5,899 bases of DNA from an uncultured archaeon (lineage in GTDB: Archaea; Micrarchaeota; Micrarchaeia; Micrarchaeales; CABMGC01), in contig CABMGC010000036.1 of NCBI GenBank assembly GCA_902385515.1, positions 1-5,899 of the forward strand, in the 5' to 3' direction. The position numbers were made by a program, and so were the translations under genes. The notes below the pieces were generated by a model that saw nothing but the letters and a program-made list of their open reading frames with translations, was not told where the DNA came from and ran no database searches. Below are positions 5,035 to 5,899 of the stretch, piece by piece (position 1 is the first letter of the stretch; every line of letters starts with the position of its first letter).

Positions 5035-5899
5035 TTGCACAAATACGAGATAGCGGTACTGGATGCGCTAAGGGGCAAGAAGGCCATGGGCCTGCAGGAG
5101 CTCGTCACGGCGACGAAGCTTGGCAGAGACGAAGCGCTATGGGCCATACAGAACCTTTTGGCCGGCGGGATGGTCGATGTCAAAAAGGAGGCGCAGGACG
5201 AAGTCTCGCTGTCCCAGGAAGGCGCCCGCTATGCTGAAGCAGGGCTTCCGGAGCGTTCGCTAGCGGCCAGGCTCCTCAAGGGCCCCGTTGCGATATCCAG
5301 CCTTACGTCGCAAGGGGACAGGATAGGGTTCATGTGGGCCAAGAAGAAGGGCCTGGCGGCCATAGAAAATGGGCATCTTCACATCACCGCGAAAGGCAGG
5401 GCTGCGGCGGAAAAGGGGCTTGAAGAGGAGAATGTCCTAAAGGACATAAAATCCAATCCGGGGTCATATTCGAAGTACAGGAATACCGAGGCTGTCGCGG
5501 AGTTCAAGAAGAGGGGTTTCATAGAAGCCAGGGCCAGAGAGGACATTGTGGAAGTCAGGCTTACTGAAAAAGGCGCGCACGCCGCCGCCTCCGGCCTCAA
5601 GGAGGAAGCGCAGATGATCGAAAGCGTCAGCGGCGAACTGATAGGCGGCAGGGGATGGATTGGCAAGAAGTTCCGCGAGTACAACATCGACGCGCCGGTC
5701 GAGGCAAGGCCTGTTGCGATGAAGCACCCGCTGAGGAGGACCATCGATGACATAAGGAACGCTTATTTGCGCATGGGCTTCACCGAGATCACCGGGCCGA
5801 TAATAGAGCCGTCGTTCTGGGTCTTCGACTACCTGTTCGTGCCCCAGGACCATCCCGCAAGGGAGGAGCAGGACACGTTCTTCATCGAGAAGCCAAGGA
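5035..5899 (+). CDS. pheS: Phenylalanine-tRNA ligase alpha subunit, N-terminal 288 residues (cut by window edge)
   Basis: Alpha subunit of phenylalanyl-tRNA synthetase, the class II enzyme (alpha2beta2) that charges tRNA-Phe with phenylalanine in the cytoplasm. The frame is open from TTG 5035 to the window end. Residues about 1-190 form winged-helix-like modules, each helical then ending in a beta hairpin (for example EVSLSQEGARYAE near 56-68, HLHITAKGRAAAEKG near 113-127 and VEVRLTEKGAHAA near 172-184). These correspond to the N-terminal DNA-binding-like domains known in archaeal and eukaryotic PheRS alpha. The catalytic domain begins at MKHPLRRTIDDIR (229-241), with class II motif 1 at GFTEITGP (248-255), then FDYLFVPQDHPAREEQDTFF, very typical of archaeal PheS. 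Motifs 2 and 3 lie beyond the edge. The complete protein should be about 460-510 residues. The TTG is supported by GGTGA four bases upstream. Confidence 0.95.
   Translation, partial: MHKYEIAVLDALRGKKAMGLQELVTATKLGRDEALWAIQNLLAGGMVDVKKEAQDEVSLSQEGARYAEAGLPERSLAARLLKGPVAISSLTSQGDRIGFMWAKKKGLAAIENGHLHITAKGRAAAEKGLEEENVLKDIKSNPGSYSKYRNTEAVAEFKKRGFIEARAREDIVEVRLTEKGAHAAASGLKEEAQMIESVSGELIGGRGWIGKKFREYNIDAPVEARPVAMKHPLRRTIDDIRNAYLRMGFTEITGPIIEPSFWVFDYLFVPQDHPAREEQDTFFIEKPR

Noticed and set aside
4353..5183. Long minus-strand open frame of 276 codons opposite the membrane-protein gene and the start of pheS
   Set aside because: Its product is dominated by Arg, Val and Gly without domain structure, it spans two well-supported genes on the other strand, and it has no promoter or ribosome-binding site. 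It is a composition shadow.
5035..5600. Winged-helix modules read as a separate transcription regulator gene
   Set aside because: The frame continues without a stop into the PheS catalytic core, and archaeal PheS is known to carry such N-terminal domains.

Overview
The window reads as a compact archaeal chromosome segment. The evidence is an archaeal/eukaryotic-type uL30 with its C-terminal extension, an archaeal-type uL15, an archaeal/eukaryotic-type PheS with N-terminal winged-helix modules, an aCPSF2-like beta-CASP nuclease, Shine-Dalgarno sites of the GGTGA type, and TATA-like elements in front of divergent genes. Genes are short and tightly packed. Ile ATA and Arg AGG codons are frequent, and the coding GC content is moderately high. 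A DPANN-type archaeon (Micrarchaeota-like) would fit, but that placement is only an inference.

Minus strand, read right to left from 4009: rpl30 (uL30), rpl15 (uL15), a GT4-family glycosyltransferase, a coiled-coil protein resembling the archaeal COG1340 group, and an aCPSF2-like MBL/beta-CASP ribonuclease that leaves the window at base 1. The uL30-uL15 pair is the usual archaeal spc-operon order, but the expected neighbours (uS5 before, SecY after) are absent. The glycosyltransferase sits where secY would be. A TATA-like element before the coiled-coil gene suggests that this gene and the nuclease can also be transcribed on their own.

Plus strand: after a 247-base AT-rich divergent intergenic region come an unrecognised secreted, C-terminally membrane-anchored protein (4257-5030) and pheS (from 5035, running off the right edge). 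The ribosome-binding site of pheS contains the stop codon of the membrane-protein gene, so the two are probably one transcript with coupled translation.

Most genes belong to translation and RNA metabolism: two ribosomal proteins, PheRS alpha and a ribonuclease, plus a coiled-coil protein that may belong there. Two genes point to the cell envelope: the glycosyltransferase and the sequon-rich membrane protein. Three of the seven genes start with TTG, each placed four bases after a GGTGA-like site that lies at or beside the upstream gene's stop codon. I see no RNA genes, mobile elements, CRISPR arrays or obvious new multi-gene system. The most interesting items are the broken ribosomal operon, the coiled-coil/nuclease pair, the stop/SD/TTG junctions and the unknown membrane protein next to pheS.
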